64,000 nt of DNA from Rickettsiales bacterium. Lineage in GTDB: Bacteria > Pseudomonadota > Alphaproteobacteria > Rickettsiales > JAJNBL01. This document shows, piece after piece, positions 18,850-29,008 of this stretch. The stretch is from NCBI GenBank assembly GCA_021156175.1, contig JAJNBL010000001.1, forward strand, positions 124,001 through 188,000. The letters run 5' to 3'. The notes under the pieces were generated by a model, which worked only from the letters and a program-made list of their open reading frames with translations, was not told the DNA's origin and made no database searches. The number at the start of each line of letters is the position of its first letter. Position 1 is the first letter of the stretch. The position numbers and the translations under genes are program-made.

Positions 18850-19620
18850 TTACTTCCGCAGCTCCATGCTGATCGGACCATGCGCCCTTCCATGAATGAA
18901 CTGGTCAACATACTCATTCCCGCTATCATCAATCGATGAAGCATCGCCTGACCAAATGATTTCCCCGTGATAAATCATCGCCACTTTATCCGCAATCTTA
19001 CGCGCACTGGCCATATCATGGGTAATGGTAATCGTCGTCGCACCGAGTTCTTTTGAACGATCGACAATCAAGTCATTAATCACATCGGCCATGATAGGAT
19101 CAAGTCCCGTGGTTGGCTCATCGAACAAGATTATCTCTGGGTTAGTTGCAATCGCACGCGCGAGCGACACGCGCTTCTGCATTCCACCGGAAAGCTCAGC
19201 GGGCGAAAGCCTCCCTACATCCTCGTGAAGTCCAACGGATTTCAATTTCTCAATCGCAATCTCGCGTGCATCCACACGCTTCAGCTTTTTCCCTTGGATG
19301 AGGCCAAACGCCACATTTTCCCATACCGGCAAGCTGTCAAACAACGCGCCACCTTGGAATAACATTCCAAAGCGGTGCATATGCGCATTACGCCTAGCTT
19401 CCGAAACACCAGACACTTCCTCACCTTCAATGATCACTTTCCCGCTATCGGGCAGATGCAAACCAATAATGGTTTTAATGAGAACCGATTTCCCGCTCCC
19501 CGAACCACCAATCACCACAAGAGACTGGCCTTTCTCCACGGTTAGGTTCACGCCCTGAAGAACGCGCTTACTCCCAAAGGATTTATGGATATTCTGTAAC
19601 TCTACTGCAGGTCTTGGCAT
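18850..19620 (-). CDS. mlaF: Phospholipid ABC transporter ATP-binding protein MlaF
   Basis: ATPase of the Mla retrograde phospholipid/organic-solvent tolerance transporter at the inner membrane. Walker A GGSGSGKSVLIKTI, signature ELSGGMQKRVSLARA, Walker B EIILFDEPTTGLDP and switch His in ITHDM. The frame reaches a TTG at 19644, but the ATG at 19620 with GGGAAGAA upstream is preferred, placing it 13 bp after mlaE. 256 residues, as usual. No mlaD, mlaC or mlaB is adjacent. Confidence 0.9.
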   Translation of the reverse strand: MPRPAVELQNIHKSFGSKRVLQGVNLTVEKGQSLVVIGGSGSGKSVLIKTIIGLHLPDSGKVIIEGEEVSGVSEARRNAHMHRFGMLFQGGALFDSLPVWENVAFGLIQGKKLKRVDAREIAIEKLKSVGLHEDVGRLSPAELSGGMQKRVSLARAIATNPEIILFDEPTTGLDPIMADVINDLIVDRSKELGATTITITHDMASARKIADKVAMIYHGEIIWSGDASSIDDSGNEYVDQFIHGRAHGPISMELRK

Positions 19621-19633
19621 ACTATATTCTTCC

Positions 19634-20407
19634 CTACTTCGCAAAAAACAGTGTTGTCATAAAGTAATTGGTAAGGAGAATAAGGATAGACGCCGTCACC
19701 ACCGCATTCGTCGTTGCCGTCCCAACACCTTGCGCTCCGCCTTTAGAATGATAACCGTGGTAACATCCCATCAGCGCAATCGCGAATCCAAATACCGACG
19801 CCTTAAATAGACCCGATACCACATCATCCATCTCCAGGTAATCAAAGGTACTTTTGAGGTAACTTGATGGCGAAAATCCAAGCGTATGAATGCTCACCAA
19901 ATAACCACCATACACACCAATCACGTCAGCAATCACTACCAAGCAGGGAAGCATAAGCACCGCAGCAATAAGGCGTGGCGCGACGAGATATTTAAACGGA
20001 TGGGTAGAAAGCGTTTTAAGCGCATCGATTTGTTCTGTCACACGCATCGTACCAATTTCTGCCGCAATTGACGCTCCCACACGCCCTGCCACCATTAGGC
20101 CTGCAAGCACCGGCCCCAGCTCACGCGTAATCGAAATCACTACCACAGTCGCAATCGAACTTTCTGCATTAAAGCGCGAGAAGCCAGTATAGCTCTGAAG
20201 TGCGAGCACCGCTCCAGTAAAGATCGCCGTTAAGCCGACTACCGGAAGGGAATAATAACCGATATTTATCATCTGCTGACCAATCAGCCGCGGAAAATAC
20301 GGCGGACGGAACACATGATTGACCGCCTTTCCGCCAAAAATAGCGAGGCGCCCTAAGGACGCTAAGAATTCGAGAAATATCTGGCCGATACGTTGGAGTA
20401 TGTTCAT
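19634..20407 (-). CDS. mlaE: Phospholipid ABC transporter permease MlaE
   Basis: 257-residue MlaE-family permease with about five or six membrane segments and the conserved stretches AIFTGAVLALQ, VTRELGPVLAGLMVAGRVGASIAAEIG (read as consecutive blocks) and TEQIDALKTL. It pairs with the following mlaF. The reading direction is mlaE then mlaF. The substrate-binding MCE protein MlaD must lie elsewhere or be absent. Confidence 0.92.
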   Translation of the reverse strand: MNILQRIGQIFLEFLASLGRLAIFGGKAVNHVFRPPYFPRLIGQQMINIGYYSLPVVGLTAIFTGAVLALQSYTGFSRFNAESSIATVVVISITRELGPVLAGLMVAGRVGASIAAEIGTMRVTEQIDALKTLSTHPFKYLVAPRLIAAVLMLPCLVVIADVIGVYGGYLVSIHTLGFSPSSYLKSTFDYLEMDDVVSGLFKASVFGFAIALMGCYHGYHSKGGAQGVGTATTNAVVTASILILLTNYFMTTLFFAK

Positions 20408-20492
20408 GGGTAGATGAATCCCTTCATGTTAGAAAACCGCCGGAAGTATAAAAGGAATTTTGCGCACAAGGAAGGGTTTTGTTGAAGCGTCT

Positions 20493-21152
20493 TTATTCCT
20501 CAGCAACAGCCACCCGCATACTCGCCGCCGCAGCACCTACCGAAAGCGGCAATGTCAGCAATAACATCCCACACAACAACCCTAATCCCCCATTATCACT
20601 TCCTTGTACCGCCGCCACTCCAAAAATCACCATCGGAATCGAAAGCGGCAGCAACAAGAGCGGTACAAGCACCGTGGAACGCCGACTGCCTAACGTCAGA
20701 GCTGCGCCCATATTACCAAGCAAACTTAAAATCAATGTACCAATGGCAAGCACTCCCTCCAACCGTAACAGCGATGCCTCTTCTATGCCCAACATAACGC
20801 CAAGCAGCGGTGCCACCAACAGCAGCGGTATCGCATTTACACACCAATGGGATAAAGCCTTTGCGCACACCAACACTTCAGGAAGAATCGCATGGAGTAA
20901 GTATTGCTCCAGGCTCCCATCGTCATAATCGCGCGCATAAAGCGACGAGAGCGATAATTGCGACGCAAGCACCGCACAGACCCAAAGTATCCCGATCGCC
21001 GTTTGATGCAGCACGATTTCGTTTACTCCAATAGCAAACGGAAAAAGCGATACGGCAATCACAAAAAATGCAAGACCCGAAAATACATCGCTCCCTTTGA
21101 GTAGGGCAATCCGTATTTCGCGTGCGATGATGAAAAATAATCCGTGCATCAT
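20493..21152 (-). CDS. ccmB: Heme exporter protein CcmB
   Basis: Membrane subunit of the CcmAB(CD) system for cytochrome c maturation. 219 residues with six hydrophobic segments and the family block [22 protein letters not shown]. The start overlaps the acs stop as ATGA, so it appears translationally coupled to acetyl-CoA synthetase. That is unusual: ccmB normally follows ccmA, which here is about 5 kb away on the other strand. Confidence 0.9.
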   Translation of the reverse strand: MMHGLFFIIAREIRIALLKGSDVFSGLAFFVIAVSLFPFAIGVNEIVLHQTAIGILWVCAVLASQLSLSSLYARDYDDGSLEQYLLHAILPEVLVCAKALSHWCVNAIPLLLVAPLLGVMLGIEEASLLRLEGVLAIGTLILSLLGNMGAALTLGSRRSTVLVPLLLLPLSIPMVIFGVAAVQGSDNGGLGLLCGMLLLTLPLSVGAAAASMRVAVAEE

Positions 21153-23092
21153 TTAAGCCTATTTAACCGGCTTCCGATCAACTCTTCCACTACTTCCGGA
21201 TTTGTGAGCGTATTCATATCACCTAATTCGCCATAATCATTCGCCGCGATTTTGCGCAAAATTCTTCGCATGATTTTCCCCGAACGCGTCTTGGGCAAGC
21301 CCGGCGTAACCTGAATAAAATCAGGTTTCGCTAATGCACCGATTTTATCACGCACCCATACAAGTAACTCCTCACGCAAACCGTCCGTCATTTCGATATT
21401 TTTAAACAGCGTGACAAATGCATAAATCCCCTCACCTTTCACATCATGCGGATACCCAACCACTGCCGCTTCCGCGACTTTCGGATGCGAATCAAGTACG
21501 TTTTCGATCTCTGCCGTCCCTAATCGATGCCCAGAGACATTGAGTACGTCATCCACACGTCCCGTTATCCAAAAATATCCATCCGCATCACGCCGCGCGC
21601 CATCGCCGGAGAAATAATATCCAGGATATTGTGAGAAATACGTTTCTTTAAACCGCTTATGATCCCCAAAAACGCTACGCATCTGGCCTGGCCAGGAATC
21701 ATTTATGCACAAATAACCTTCGCACGCACCTCTCAATTCATTGCCTTTTTCATCAACGATCACTGGCTGCACGCCAAAGAACGGGAACGCCGCAGACCCC
21801 GGTTTCAAATCCGTTACGCCTGGCAATGGCGTAATCAAATGCCCGCCCGTTTCCGTCTGCCACCAGGTATCCATTACCGGGCAACGCTTATCGCCCACAT
21901 ACTCATAATACCACAGCCACGCCTCTTCATTGATCGGCTCTCCGACCGTTCCTAGCAAACGCAGGGATGTTCGTGAAGCCGACTTTACTGGCGCCACTCC
22001 TTCGCGCATCAATGCACGAATCGCGGTGGGTGCGGTATAAAAAATCGTGACCTTGTGCTTATCAATCACCTGCCAGAAACGGCCTGCATCGGGATAAGTC
22101 GGAACACCCTCAAACATCAGGGTTGTTGCACCATTGGCTAGTGGCCCATAAACAATATAACTATGCCCTGTCACCCAGCCGACATCGGCCGTGCACCAAT
22201 AAATATCCCCATCATGGTAATCAAATACATAACGATGTGTCATGGCCACATACAACAAATAACCGGCAGTCGTGTGCAGCACACCTTTCGGTTTCCCTGT
22301 AGAGCCAGAAGTATACAGAATAAAAAGTGGATCTTCCGCATTCATTACTTCCGGCGGGCAATTAGCGGATACATTTTTCACCGCTTCATGGAGCCACACA
22401 TCACGCCCCGATTGCATCGCAGCCGCACCGCCCGCATGCTTGGCCACAAGAACAGTTTTAACACTATTATTTCCCGCCAATGCCTGATCGACATTATCTT
22501 TTAGTAGCACCGACTTTCCGCCGCGCTTGCCTTCATCGGCAGTAATCACGAGCTTTGCACCGCAATCCTCAATCCGTCCACGCAACGCTTCTGCTGAGAA
22601 TCCACCGAACACCACCGAATGCACAGCGCCAATACGCGCACAAGCAAGCATCGCATACACCGCTTCTGGGATCATCGGCATATAGATGATCACACGATCA
22701 CCTTTCGCAACACCTTTTGCTTTCAAGACATTCGCAAAGCGGCATACTTCCGCATGAAGTTGTTTATAAGTAATATGCTGCTGTTGATCAGGCTCATCAC
22801 CTTCCCAGATAATCGCCACTTGATCGCCGCGCGCAGTCAAATGCCGATCGATGCAATTGACCGTGACATTGAGTTCGCCATCTTCAAACCATTTGATGGC
22901 AACATCACCGTTGAACGTAGTATTTTTTATGCGTGTGGGCGCTTTAAACCACTCAAGCTGTTTCGCCTGCTCTTTCCAAAAAACGTCCGGCTGCTCAATC
23001 GACTCACGATACAGCTTCTCGTATTGCGCTTTGTTGATCCAAGCGGATTTTTCGAGCGCTTTGGGCACAGGGAAAAGATGCGGTTGTACCAT
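21149..23092 (-). CDS. acs: Acetyl-CoA synthetase
   Basis: AMP-forming acetate:CoA ligase. 647 residues from the ATG at 23092, chosen for AGGAGA seven bases upstream (the frame extends to a TTG at 23119). Motifs: [17 protein letters not shown] for [15 protein letters not shown], and the C-terminal [13 protein letters not shown] with the lysine that is acetylated in regulated family members. It is 80 bp downstream of acnA and overlaps ccmB. Confidence 0.96.
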   Translation of the reverse strand: MVQPHLFPVPKALEKSAWINKAQYEKLYRESIEQPDVFWKEQAKQLEWFKAPTRIKNTTFNGDVAIKWFEDGELNVTVNCIDRHLTARGDQVAIIWEGDEPDQQQHITYKQLHAEVCRFANVLKAKGVAKGDRVIIYMPMIPEAVYAMLACARIGAVHSVVFGGFSAEALRGRIEDCGAKLVITADEGKRGGKSVLLKDNVDQALAGNNSVKTVLVAKHAGGAAAMQSGRDVWLHEAVKNVSANCPPEVMNAEDPLFILYTSGSTGKPKGVLHTTAGYLLYVAMTHRYVFDYHDGDIYWCTADVGWVTGHSYIVYGPLANGATTLMFEGVPTYPDAGRFWQVIDKHKVTIFYTAPTAIRALMREGVAPVKSASRTSLRLLGTVGEPINEEAWLWYYEYVGDKRCPVMDTWWQTETGGHLITPLPGVTDLKPGSAAFPFFGVQPVIVDEKGNELRGACEGYLCINDSWPGQMRSVFGDHKRFKETYFSQYPGYYFSGDGARRDADGYFWITGRVDDVLNVSGHRLGTAEIENVLDSHPKVAEAAVVGYPHDVKGEGIYAFVTLFKNIEMTDGLREELLVWVRDKIGALAKPDFIQVTPGLPKTRSGKIMRRILRKIAANDYGELGDMNTLTNPEVVEELIGSRLNRLK

Positions 23093-23172
23093 GGGGTATT
23101 CTCCTAGCGTTATAAACAAGGAAAAGACATTACCCGCTCAAACAGCGTGGCGTCAACTTGAGATGGCATCAT

Positions 23173-25830
23173 TTATGCTGCGAGGTCACGCAACACTTTA
23201 TGTAAAATTCCACCATTCCCAAAGTATCCAACCTCATCGAGTGTATCCACACGGCACAGCAGCGTGACTTTCTCTTTCGAGCCATCCTTGAGAGTGACAG
23301 TACATACCACATCCATGCGTGGCTTTAAGCCCTTCGCAAACCCTTCGATATCCCAGGTTTCCGAGCCATCAAACTTTAAGCTTTGGCGGGTTTGGCCATC
23401 TTTAAACACCAGTGGCAATACTCCCATCCCCACAAGGTTTGAACGGTGAATCCGCTCGAAACTCTCAGCAATCACGGCCTTTACACCAAGCAGAATCGTA
23501 CCTTTCGCCGCCCAATCGCGTGATGAACCGGTGCCGTATTCCTTACCCGCCACAATCACGAGCGGTGTTTTGTCGGCTTGGTATCTCATCGAAGCATCAA
23601 AGATCGACATCTCTTCACCAGTCGGAAGATAAAGCGTATTCCCCCCCTCCTTACCCCCAAGCATCTCGTTTTTGATACGGATATTCGCAAACGTACCGCG
23701 CATCATGATTTCATGGTTACCACGGCGTGCTCCATAGGAGTTGAAATCCACCGGCTCCACACCATGCTCTTTCAAATATTTTGCCGCTGGGCTGGTTTTG
23801 GAAATCGAACCGGCAGGCGAAATATGGTCAGTGGTGATACTATCGCCCAGCAGCGCAAGCACACTCGCTTGTTTAATATCCGTAATTGCAGCAGTCGATT
23901 TTTTCATCCCTTCAAAATACGGAGGATTCTTGACATACGTACTTTTCCCATTCCAATCGTACGTCAAGCTCTTGCTTACCTTAATCCCCTGCCAGTATTT
24001 ATCACCCGTAAACACATCCGCATATTTTTCGGCGAATTGTTCCGGCGTTACACATTTTGCAACGGTTTTGGCGATATCTTCATTACTTGGCCAAATGTCT
24101 TTTAAGTAAACCGGCTTACCTTCCGTATCTTCACCAAGAGGTTCTTTATACAAATCAATATTCACATTTCCAGCCAGCGCATACGCCACCACGAGCGGTG
24201 GAGATGCAAGGTAATTCACCTTCGTCAGCGGATGCACGCGACCTTCGAAATTCCGGTTGCCCGATAGCACCGAGCCCACGATCAAATCATTTTCTTTAAT
24301 CGCTTCTTCAATATGCGACTCAAGCGGCCCAGAATTCCCGATGCAGGTCGTACAACCATAGCCCACCAGCTGGAACCCGAGCGCATCGAGGTCTTTTTGC
24401 ACTCCCGCAGCAGCAAGATATTCCGTCACCACTTTAGAACCCGGTGCGAGCGAAGTTTTCACCCACGGCTTTACTTTCAAGCCCTTCTTTACCGCATTGC
24501 GCGCGAGCAACCCCGCACCCATCATCACGCTGGGGTTTGAGGTATTCGTGCAGCTCGTAATCGCCGCAATCACTACATCGCCATGGGAGAGCTTCGCGTC
24601 TTTTTTGTCCGCTGGCACTTTTGCTTCAGCCATCACCTTCTCGAATGCTGTTTTCATGCCAGAAAGCGTAATACGATCCTGCGGGCGTTTTGGCCCTGCA
24701 AGGCTTGGCTCCACGGTCTCCATATCAAGTGATAATGTGTCGGTGAATACCGGCTCTGGCGCAGATTTATCCCGCCACATGCCTTGCTGTTTTGCATAAG
24801 CTTCCACCAACGCAATGGTCTCTTTTGGACGCGCGGAAAGTTTCAAATAATCAATTGTCTTATCATCAACTGGGAAGAACCCGCAGGTCGCACCATATTC
24901 CGGCGCCATATTCGCAATCGTCGCACGGTCCGCAAGCGGCAGGTGATTCAACCCTTCGCCATAGAACTCCACAAACTTGCCCACCACGCCTTTTTTCCGT
25001 AGCATTTCTGTCACGGTGAGTACAAGATCCGTCGCCGTTGTCCCTTCTTTCATTTTCCCCGTGAGCTTGAAGCCAATCACTTCCGGAATCAGCATGGATA
25101 CCGGCTGGCCAAGCATCGCTGCTTCCGCTTCAATACCTCCCACCCCCCATCCAAGCACGGCCAAACCATTGACCATCGTGGTGTGCGAATCCGTTCCCAC
25201 CAGCGTATCAGGATACGCAAATACATGATTACCGATCTTGTTCGTCCACACGACTTTCGCAAGATACTCGAGGTTCACCTGGTGGCAAATCCCGGTTCCT
25301 GGTGGCACCACGCGGAAATTATCAAACGCCTCCTGCCCCCAGCGCAAAAACTCATAACGCTCACGGTTACGATCAAATTCAAGCGTCACATTTTCTTCAA
25401 ATGCTTTCGCAGAACCCGACACATCCACCATCACTGAATGGTCGATCACTAAATCCACCGGAGACAGCGGATTGATTTTCTTCGGGTCACCACCTAAATG
25501 CTTCATCGCATCGCGCATCGCCGCCAAATCCACAACAGCAGGAACACCGGTAAAATCTTGCATCAATACCCGTGCCGGACGGTAGGCAATCTCACGATCC
25601 GCCTTACCTTTATTATCGAGCCACGCAACAACCGCTTTGATATCATCAGTGGTCACCGTTTTTCCATCTTCATGACGGAGCATGTTTTCGAGCAGGATTT
25701 TGATGCTAAATGGCAGACGCGTTAAATCGCGTTTCACTGCCTTAGCGGCTTTGCTAAGATCAAAATATTCGTAAAGCTTTCCTTGGACCTTTAAGCTGCT
25801 TTGTGTCCGTAATGTATCTTGCCCGATCAT
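23173..25830 (-). CDS. acnA: Aconitate hydratase AcnA
   Basis: TCA-cycle [4Fe-4S] aconitase/IRP type, 885 residues. The three cluster cysteines lie in [13 protein letters not shown] and [13 protein letters not shown]. Also visible are [22 protein letters not shown]-type blocks, [14 protein letters not shown] at the swivel domain and [14 protein letters not shown]. In several alphaproteobacteria acnA is divergent from ccmA, as here. Confidence 0.97.
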   Translation of the reverse strand: MIGQDTLRTQSSLKVQGKLYEYFDLSKAAKAVKRDLTRLPFSIKILLENMLRHEDGKTVTTDDIKAVVAWLDNKGKADREIAYRPARVLMQDFTGVPAVVDLAAMRDAMKHLGGDPKKINPLSPVDLVIDHSVMVDVSGSAKAFEENVTLEFDRNRERYEFLRWGQEAFDNFRVVPPGTGICHQVNLEYLAKVVWTNKIGNHVFAYPDTLVGTDSHTTMVNGLAVLGWGVGGIEAEAAMLGQPVSMLIPEVIGFKLTGKMKEGTTATDLVLTVTEMLRKKGVVGKFVEFYGEGLNHLPLADRATIANMAPEYGATCGFFPVDDKTIDYLKLSARPKETIALVEAYAKQQGMWRDKSAPEPVFTDTLSLDMETVEPSLAGPKRPQDRITLSGMKTAFEKVMAEAKVPADKKDAKLSHGDVVIAAITSCTNTSNPSVMMGAGLLARNAVKKGLKVKPWVKTSLAPGSKVVTEYLAAAGVQKDLDALGFQLVGYGCTTCIGNSGPLESHIEEAIKENDLIVGSVLSGNRNFEGRVHPLTKVNYLASPPLVVAYALAGNVNIDLYKEPLGEDTEGKPVYLKDIWPSNEDIAKTVAKCVTPEQFAEKYADVFTGDKYWQGIKVSKSLTYDWNGKSTYVKNPPYFEGMKKSTAAITDIKQASVLALLGDSITTDHISPAGSISKTSPAAKYLKEHGVEPVDFNSYGARRGNHEIMMRGTFANIRIKNEMLGGKEGGNTLYLPTGEEMSIFDASMRYQADKTPLVIVAGKEYGTGSSRDWAAKGTILLGVKAVIAESFERIHRSNLVGMGVLPLVFKDGQTRQSLKFDGSETWDIEGFAKGLKPRMDVVCTVTLKDGSKEKVTLLCRVDTLDEVGYFGNGGILHKVLRDLAA

Positions 25831-25987
25831 CGTCCTAACCCAATCTGTTTGTTTAGAATATGCCTTTCCTGGAAAGTCATATGGAACAAACTCCTCCGCT
25901 CCACTTGCACTCTCTTTAGGATAGCACTACACTGTATATAGCGGGTCATAGTATAGATTGTACCCAGAAATTGAAATAGAAAAATCC

Positions 25988-26614
25988 ATGCTCACCCTTG
26001 ATACACTCACAGCCAGGCGCGGCGAAACGGCTCTCTTTAAAGATTTAGGGATCACCTTATTCCCTGGAAGCCTTCTGACTGTGCGGGGTCCAAACGGCTC
26101 AGGAAAGACGACGTTGCTACGTATGATTGCAGGCTTGAGTAAACCTGCGGCAGGGTATATTCGCTGGAATGAGGTTGATATCCATACTGCATTTGATGAA
26201 TATGCCTTACTCATACAATATATAGGTCATAAATCAGCAGTAGTGCCCCAATTAACCGTGCGGGAAAATGTCGCTTTCTGGTCCAAACTCCGAAATACCA
26301 GTGAACTTATGCCCGCCGCCATCCATTATTTTGGACTAGAACCACTTCTGGATGTGCCGTGCCATAAACTCTCCGCGGGCTGGAAGCAACGGGTTGCACT
26401 GGCGAGAATGGTTTCATGCAACGCCAAACTTTGGGTAATGGACGAACCAACGACCCATCTTGACCGCGAAACACAGGACCAACTTATGCAGATGATCACC
26501 ATTCGTTGCCAGGAAGGCGGTATTGTTGTGATTGCAAGCCATACCGAGCTTCCGATTAAAGGGGGAAGTTCGCTGGATTTGAATACATACAAACCTCATA
26601 CAAGAGACGATTAA
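25988..26614 (+). CDS. ccmA: Heme exporter ATP-binding protein CcmA
   Basis: ATPase of the cytochrome c maturation transporter. 208 residues from the ATG at 25988, which matches the short family N-terminus; a TTG at 25958 would add ten residues. Walker A GPNGSGKTTLL, signature LSAGWKQRVALAR (the CcmA-type SAGW variant) and Walker B KLWVMDEP. It stands alone: the next gene is divK, not ccmB. Confidence 0.92.
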   Translation: MLTLDTLTARRGETALFKDLGITLFPGSLLTVRGPNGSGKTTLLRMIAGLSKPAAGYIRWNEVDIHTAFDEYALLIQYIGHKSAVVPQLTVRENVAFWSKLRNTSELMPAAIHYFGLEPLLDVPCHKLSAGWKQRVALARMVSCNAKLWVMDEPTTHLDRETQDQLMQMITIRCQEGGIVVIASHTELPIKGGSSLDLNTYKPHTRDD

Positions 26615-26638
26615 TCACTGTTTTTGTTATTCATCCAC

Positions 26639-26653
26639 TTAACAGAGCGTTAA
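26639..26653. promoter_or_regulatory. CtrA-type site TTAA-N7-TTAA upstream of divK
   Basis: Exact TTAA-N7-TTAA with a C after the first half, 77 bp before the divK ATG. CtrA is the master cell-cycle regulator in alphaproteobacteria, and divK is a known CtrA-linked gene in Caulobacter. A further half-site TTAAG lies at 26679-26683. Pattern-based only. Confidence 0.55.
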
Positions 26654-26695
26654 GCCTTTTCTTTTACGATAATTCCAGTTAAGCTTTACTCCCTC

Positions 26696-26701
26696 TATAA
26701 T
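26696..26701 (+). promoter_or_regulatory. Putative -10 box for divK-pleD
   Basis: Perfect TATAAT 28 bp before the divK ATG. There is no sigma70-like -35 at the right distance, which fits an activator-dependent promoter. Confidence 0.45.
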
Positions 26702-26729
26702 AATGCCAGATTTAACAAGGTGCTGCCCA

Positions 26730-27119
26730 ATGGCAAAAATTGCGATTGTTGAAGATAACGAGCTAAACCTAAAACTATTCCGGGATTTACTGAACGCTGA
26801 AGGCTATTCCATTGTGGAAACACCCGATGGCATGGTCGCCTATGACCTCATTAAGAACGAAAAACCGGATCTTATTCTGATGGATATCCAACTCCAGGGC
26901 CGGTCAGGATTTGAAGTGATCCGCGATGTAAAAGCCGATGAATCGTTAAAACATATCCCGATCATCGCCGTCACCGCCTTTGCGATGAAAGACGACCAAC
27001 AACGGATCATGTCTTCTGGATGTGATGCGTATATATCGAAACCTATCTCAATATTACCCTTCCTTGAAACTGTCAGGCGCTTTGTGAAAGCGCCGCATGA
27101 TCGTAAATCACGAGGATAA
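26730..27119 (+). CDS. divK: Single-domain response regulator DivK
   Basis: 129-residue receiver domain without an output domain. Phosphoacceptor Asp52 in LILMDIQL, acidic pair E8-D9, T/S in AVTAFAM and Lys in YISKPI. In Caulobacter, DivK controls cell-cycle kinases DivJ/PleC/DivL upstream of CtrA. The ATG at 26730 follows AAGGTG; the frame opens nine codons earlier. pleD starts 3 bp after the stop, the same pairing as in Caulobacter. Confidence 0.93.
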   Translation: MAKIAIVEDNELNLKLFRDLLNAEGYSIVETPDGMVAYDLIKNEKPDLILMDIQLQGRSGFEVIRDVKADESLKHIPIIAVTAFAMKDDQQRIMSSGCDAYISKPISILPFLETVRRFVKAPHDRKSRG

Positions 27120-27122
27120 ACC

Positions 27123-28691
27123 ATGACGGCTCGCGTATTAGTAGTCGACGACTTATTACCCAACGTCAAGCTGCTGGAAGCGAAGCTCAATGTTGAATAT
27201 TACGAAGTCATCACCGCCAGAAGCGGCGCCGAAGGCATAGAAAAAGCCAAAACCGAAAACCCCGATATCATCCTTCTCGACGTTATGATGCCCGAAATGG
27301 ATGGGTATGAAACCTGCAGACGCTTGAAAGCCGACCCTACCACCAAACACATACCTGTTGTCATGGTAACAGCCTTAAGTGAGCTTAAAGACCGGGTAAA
27401 AGGTCTGGAAGCTGGAGCAGATGATTTCCTGACCAAACCCGTCAATGATGTTGCCCTATTCGCGCGCATCCGATCGCTCGTACGGTTAAAGACCATGCTT
27501 GATGAGCTCCGTTTACGAAACCAAACAGGCGAACAATTCGGCCTGGTGGATGATTCATTTGAACAACAGATACATACTATCGATACGGGAAAAGTATTGG
27601 TGGTGGATGACGATGTTGTCCAATCGCGCCAGTTTTTAGAACAACTGACAAGACCCAGCAACACCGTAGAACTTGTTGATAATCCATCAGAAACACTTAC
27701 CAAAGCTTCCCAAGGCGATTACGATCTCATCATCATCAGCACCCAACTGGCCGAAACCGATGGTATCCGCCTTTGTTCCCAACTCCGCAGCCAGGCTGGC
27801 ACGCGCAACACGCCCATCCTTATCCTTTTGGATGAAGAAGAGCGGCAATTGGCGGTCAAAGGGCTTGATATGGGAGTGAATGATTACCTAGTAATCCCAT
27901 CCGATCCTAACGAACTCGTGGCACGAGTCAACACCCAAATCCGCCGAAAACATTTCCAAGACGCCCTTAAAGACAATTATCAGAAAAGCGTCTCCATGGC
28001 CGTCACCGATGGCCTAACCGGCCTCTATAACCGGGGCTATCTGGAAGCGCATTATGCTAATGCCTTCCGTCAGGCTTCTGAACAGCGCAAACCCGTCAGC
28101 GTCATGATGACCGACATCGACCACTTTAAGAAAATCAACGATACCTATGGCCATCAGGTGGGAGATGATGCGCTGAAAGAAGTCGCTCGTAGGGTGCTGG
28201 CTTCAGTAAGGAATTCTGACCTTGTAGCACGCTATGGCGGCGAAGAATTTCTCGTCGTAACCAGTGCCCCAGTCCATCTCCTCCGCGATATCGGAGAGCG
28301 TATCCGTGCCACCATTGCAGCCGAACCTATCATCAGCACTATCGATGGAAAAACCCACACGGTTCCCGTCACCACGAGTATTGGGATTGCGACCATCCGC
28401 CCCGGCGATACGCCAGAAGGGCTTCTTCATAGAGCCGATGAATGCCTATACGAAGCCAAGGAAGGAGGCCGTAACCGTTTGGTATCTAAAGATCTTCCAA
28501 TAACCCCAACAGGAACCCTACCGGGTACGCCCCCCCAAACCTTCGCGCCCCTCGCACCGGTATCTCCCGCTCCCAAAACGGCACAAAATACAGCTCCGGG
28601 AAGCACTGTAGTCCCCGACCAACCCCTTCGGATTCGCCCAAACATCCCCCTAAAACCCTTACCTATCAAAGGGAAAGGGCCTAAGGCCTAA
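27123..28691 (+). CDS. pleD: Diguanylate cyclase response regulator PleD
   Basis: REC-REC-GGDEF protein that makes cyclic di-GMP. The first receiver has phosphoacceptor D53 (IILLDVMMPEMDG). The second receiver is degenerate: its equivalent site reads IIISTQLAE with no acceptor Asp. The cyclase domain has GGEEF (about residues 372-376) and an intact RNSD inhibitory site five residues before it. After the cyclase domain there is an unusual Pro/Thr-rich tail of about 65 residues. Translationally linked to divK; in Caulobacter the pair controls polar development. Confidence 0.94.
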   Translation: MTARVLVVDDLLPNVKLLEAKLNVEYYEVITARSGAEGIEKAKTENPDIILLDVMMPEMDGYETCRRLKADPTTKHIPVVMVTALSELKDRVKGLEAGADDFLTKPVNDVALFARIRSLVRLKTMLDELRLRNQTGEQFGLVDDSFEQQIHTIDTGKVLVVDDDVVQSRQFLEQLTRPSNTVELVDNPSETLTKASQGDYDLIIISTQLAETDGIRLCSQLRSQAGTRNTPILILLDEEERQLAVKGLDMGVNDYLVIPSDPNELVARVNTQIRRKHFQDALKDNYQKSVSMAVTDGLTGLYNRGYLEAHYANAFRQASEQRKPVSVMMTDIDHFKKINDTYGHQVGDDALKEVARRVLASVRNSDLVARYGGEEFLVVTSAPVHLLRDIGERIRATIAAEPIISTIDGKTHTVPVTTSIGIATIRPGDTPEGLLHRADECLYEAKEGGRNRLVSKDLPITPTGTLPGTPPQTFAPLAPVSPAPKTAQNTAPGSTVVPDQPLRIRPNIPLKPLPIKGKGPKA

Positions 28692-29008
28692 CCTCCCCCT
28701 CCCTTAATCATAAAACCCAACAAGCTCCCCTTACTTTTAATGATCATTAACATTAAAATGTTAATATATTAAAAGAAAGATCCCCTTCTATGCGGCTTAA
28801 TAAATGATATTAAAATATATATAGGGGCTTTCTTACCTTGTGATTGAAATTTCTTAAGCAACTTAATTATGAAAAAAGTGTAAAGAGAGCATAAAAGATT
28901 TACTTTTTCGTAAAATTATGATAAACTTTGTCGATTTTAAAATTTGCCCTTAATCCCTCTAAAGCAAAGATCTTAGGGTGATTTGGCTAAAAAAGATGGT
29001 ACGCAAAG
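28692..29008. other. AT-rich leader region before the giant gene
   Basis: 317 bp without a gene. It holds a perfect palindrome TTAACATT/AATGTTAA (28747-28764), a second inverted repeat AGAAAG..CCCC / GGGG.CTTTCT with a 38-nt loop (28774-28833), and a TATGAT at 28917-28922 inside the AT-rich motif 28911-28929 that recurs upstream of the gene at 43842. No clear terminator for pleD was found. Confidence 0.4.

Noticed and set aside
28692-29008. Insertion sequence or att site at the left edge of the accessory block
   Set aside because: No transposase remnant, target-site duplication or tRNA gene was seen; the inverted repeats there are not terminal repeats of anything identifiable.
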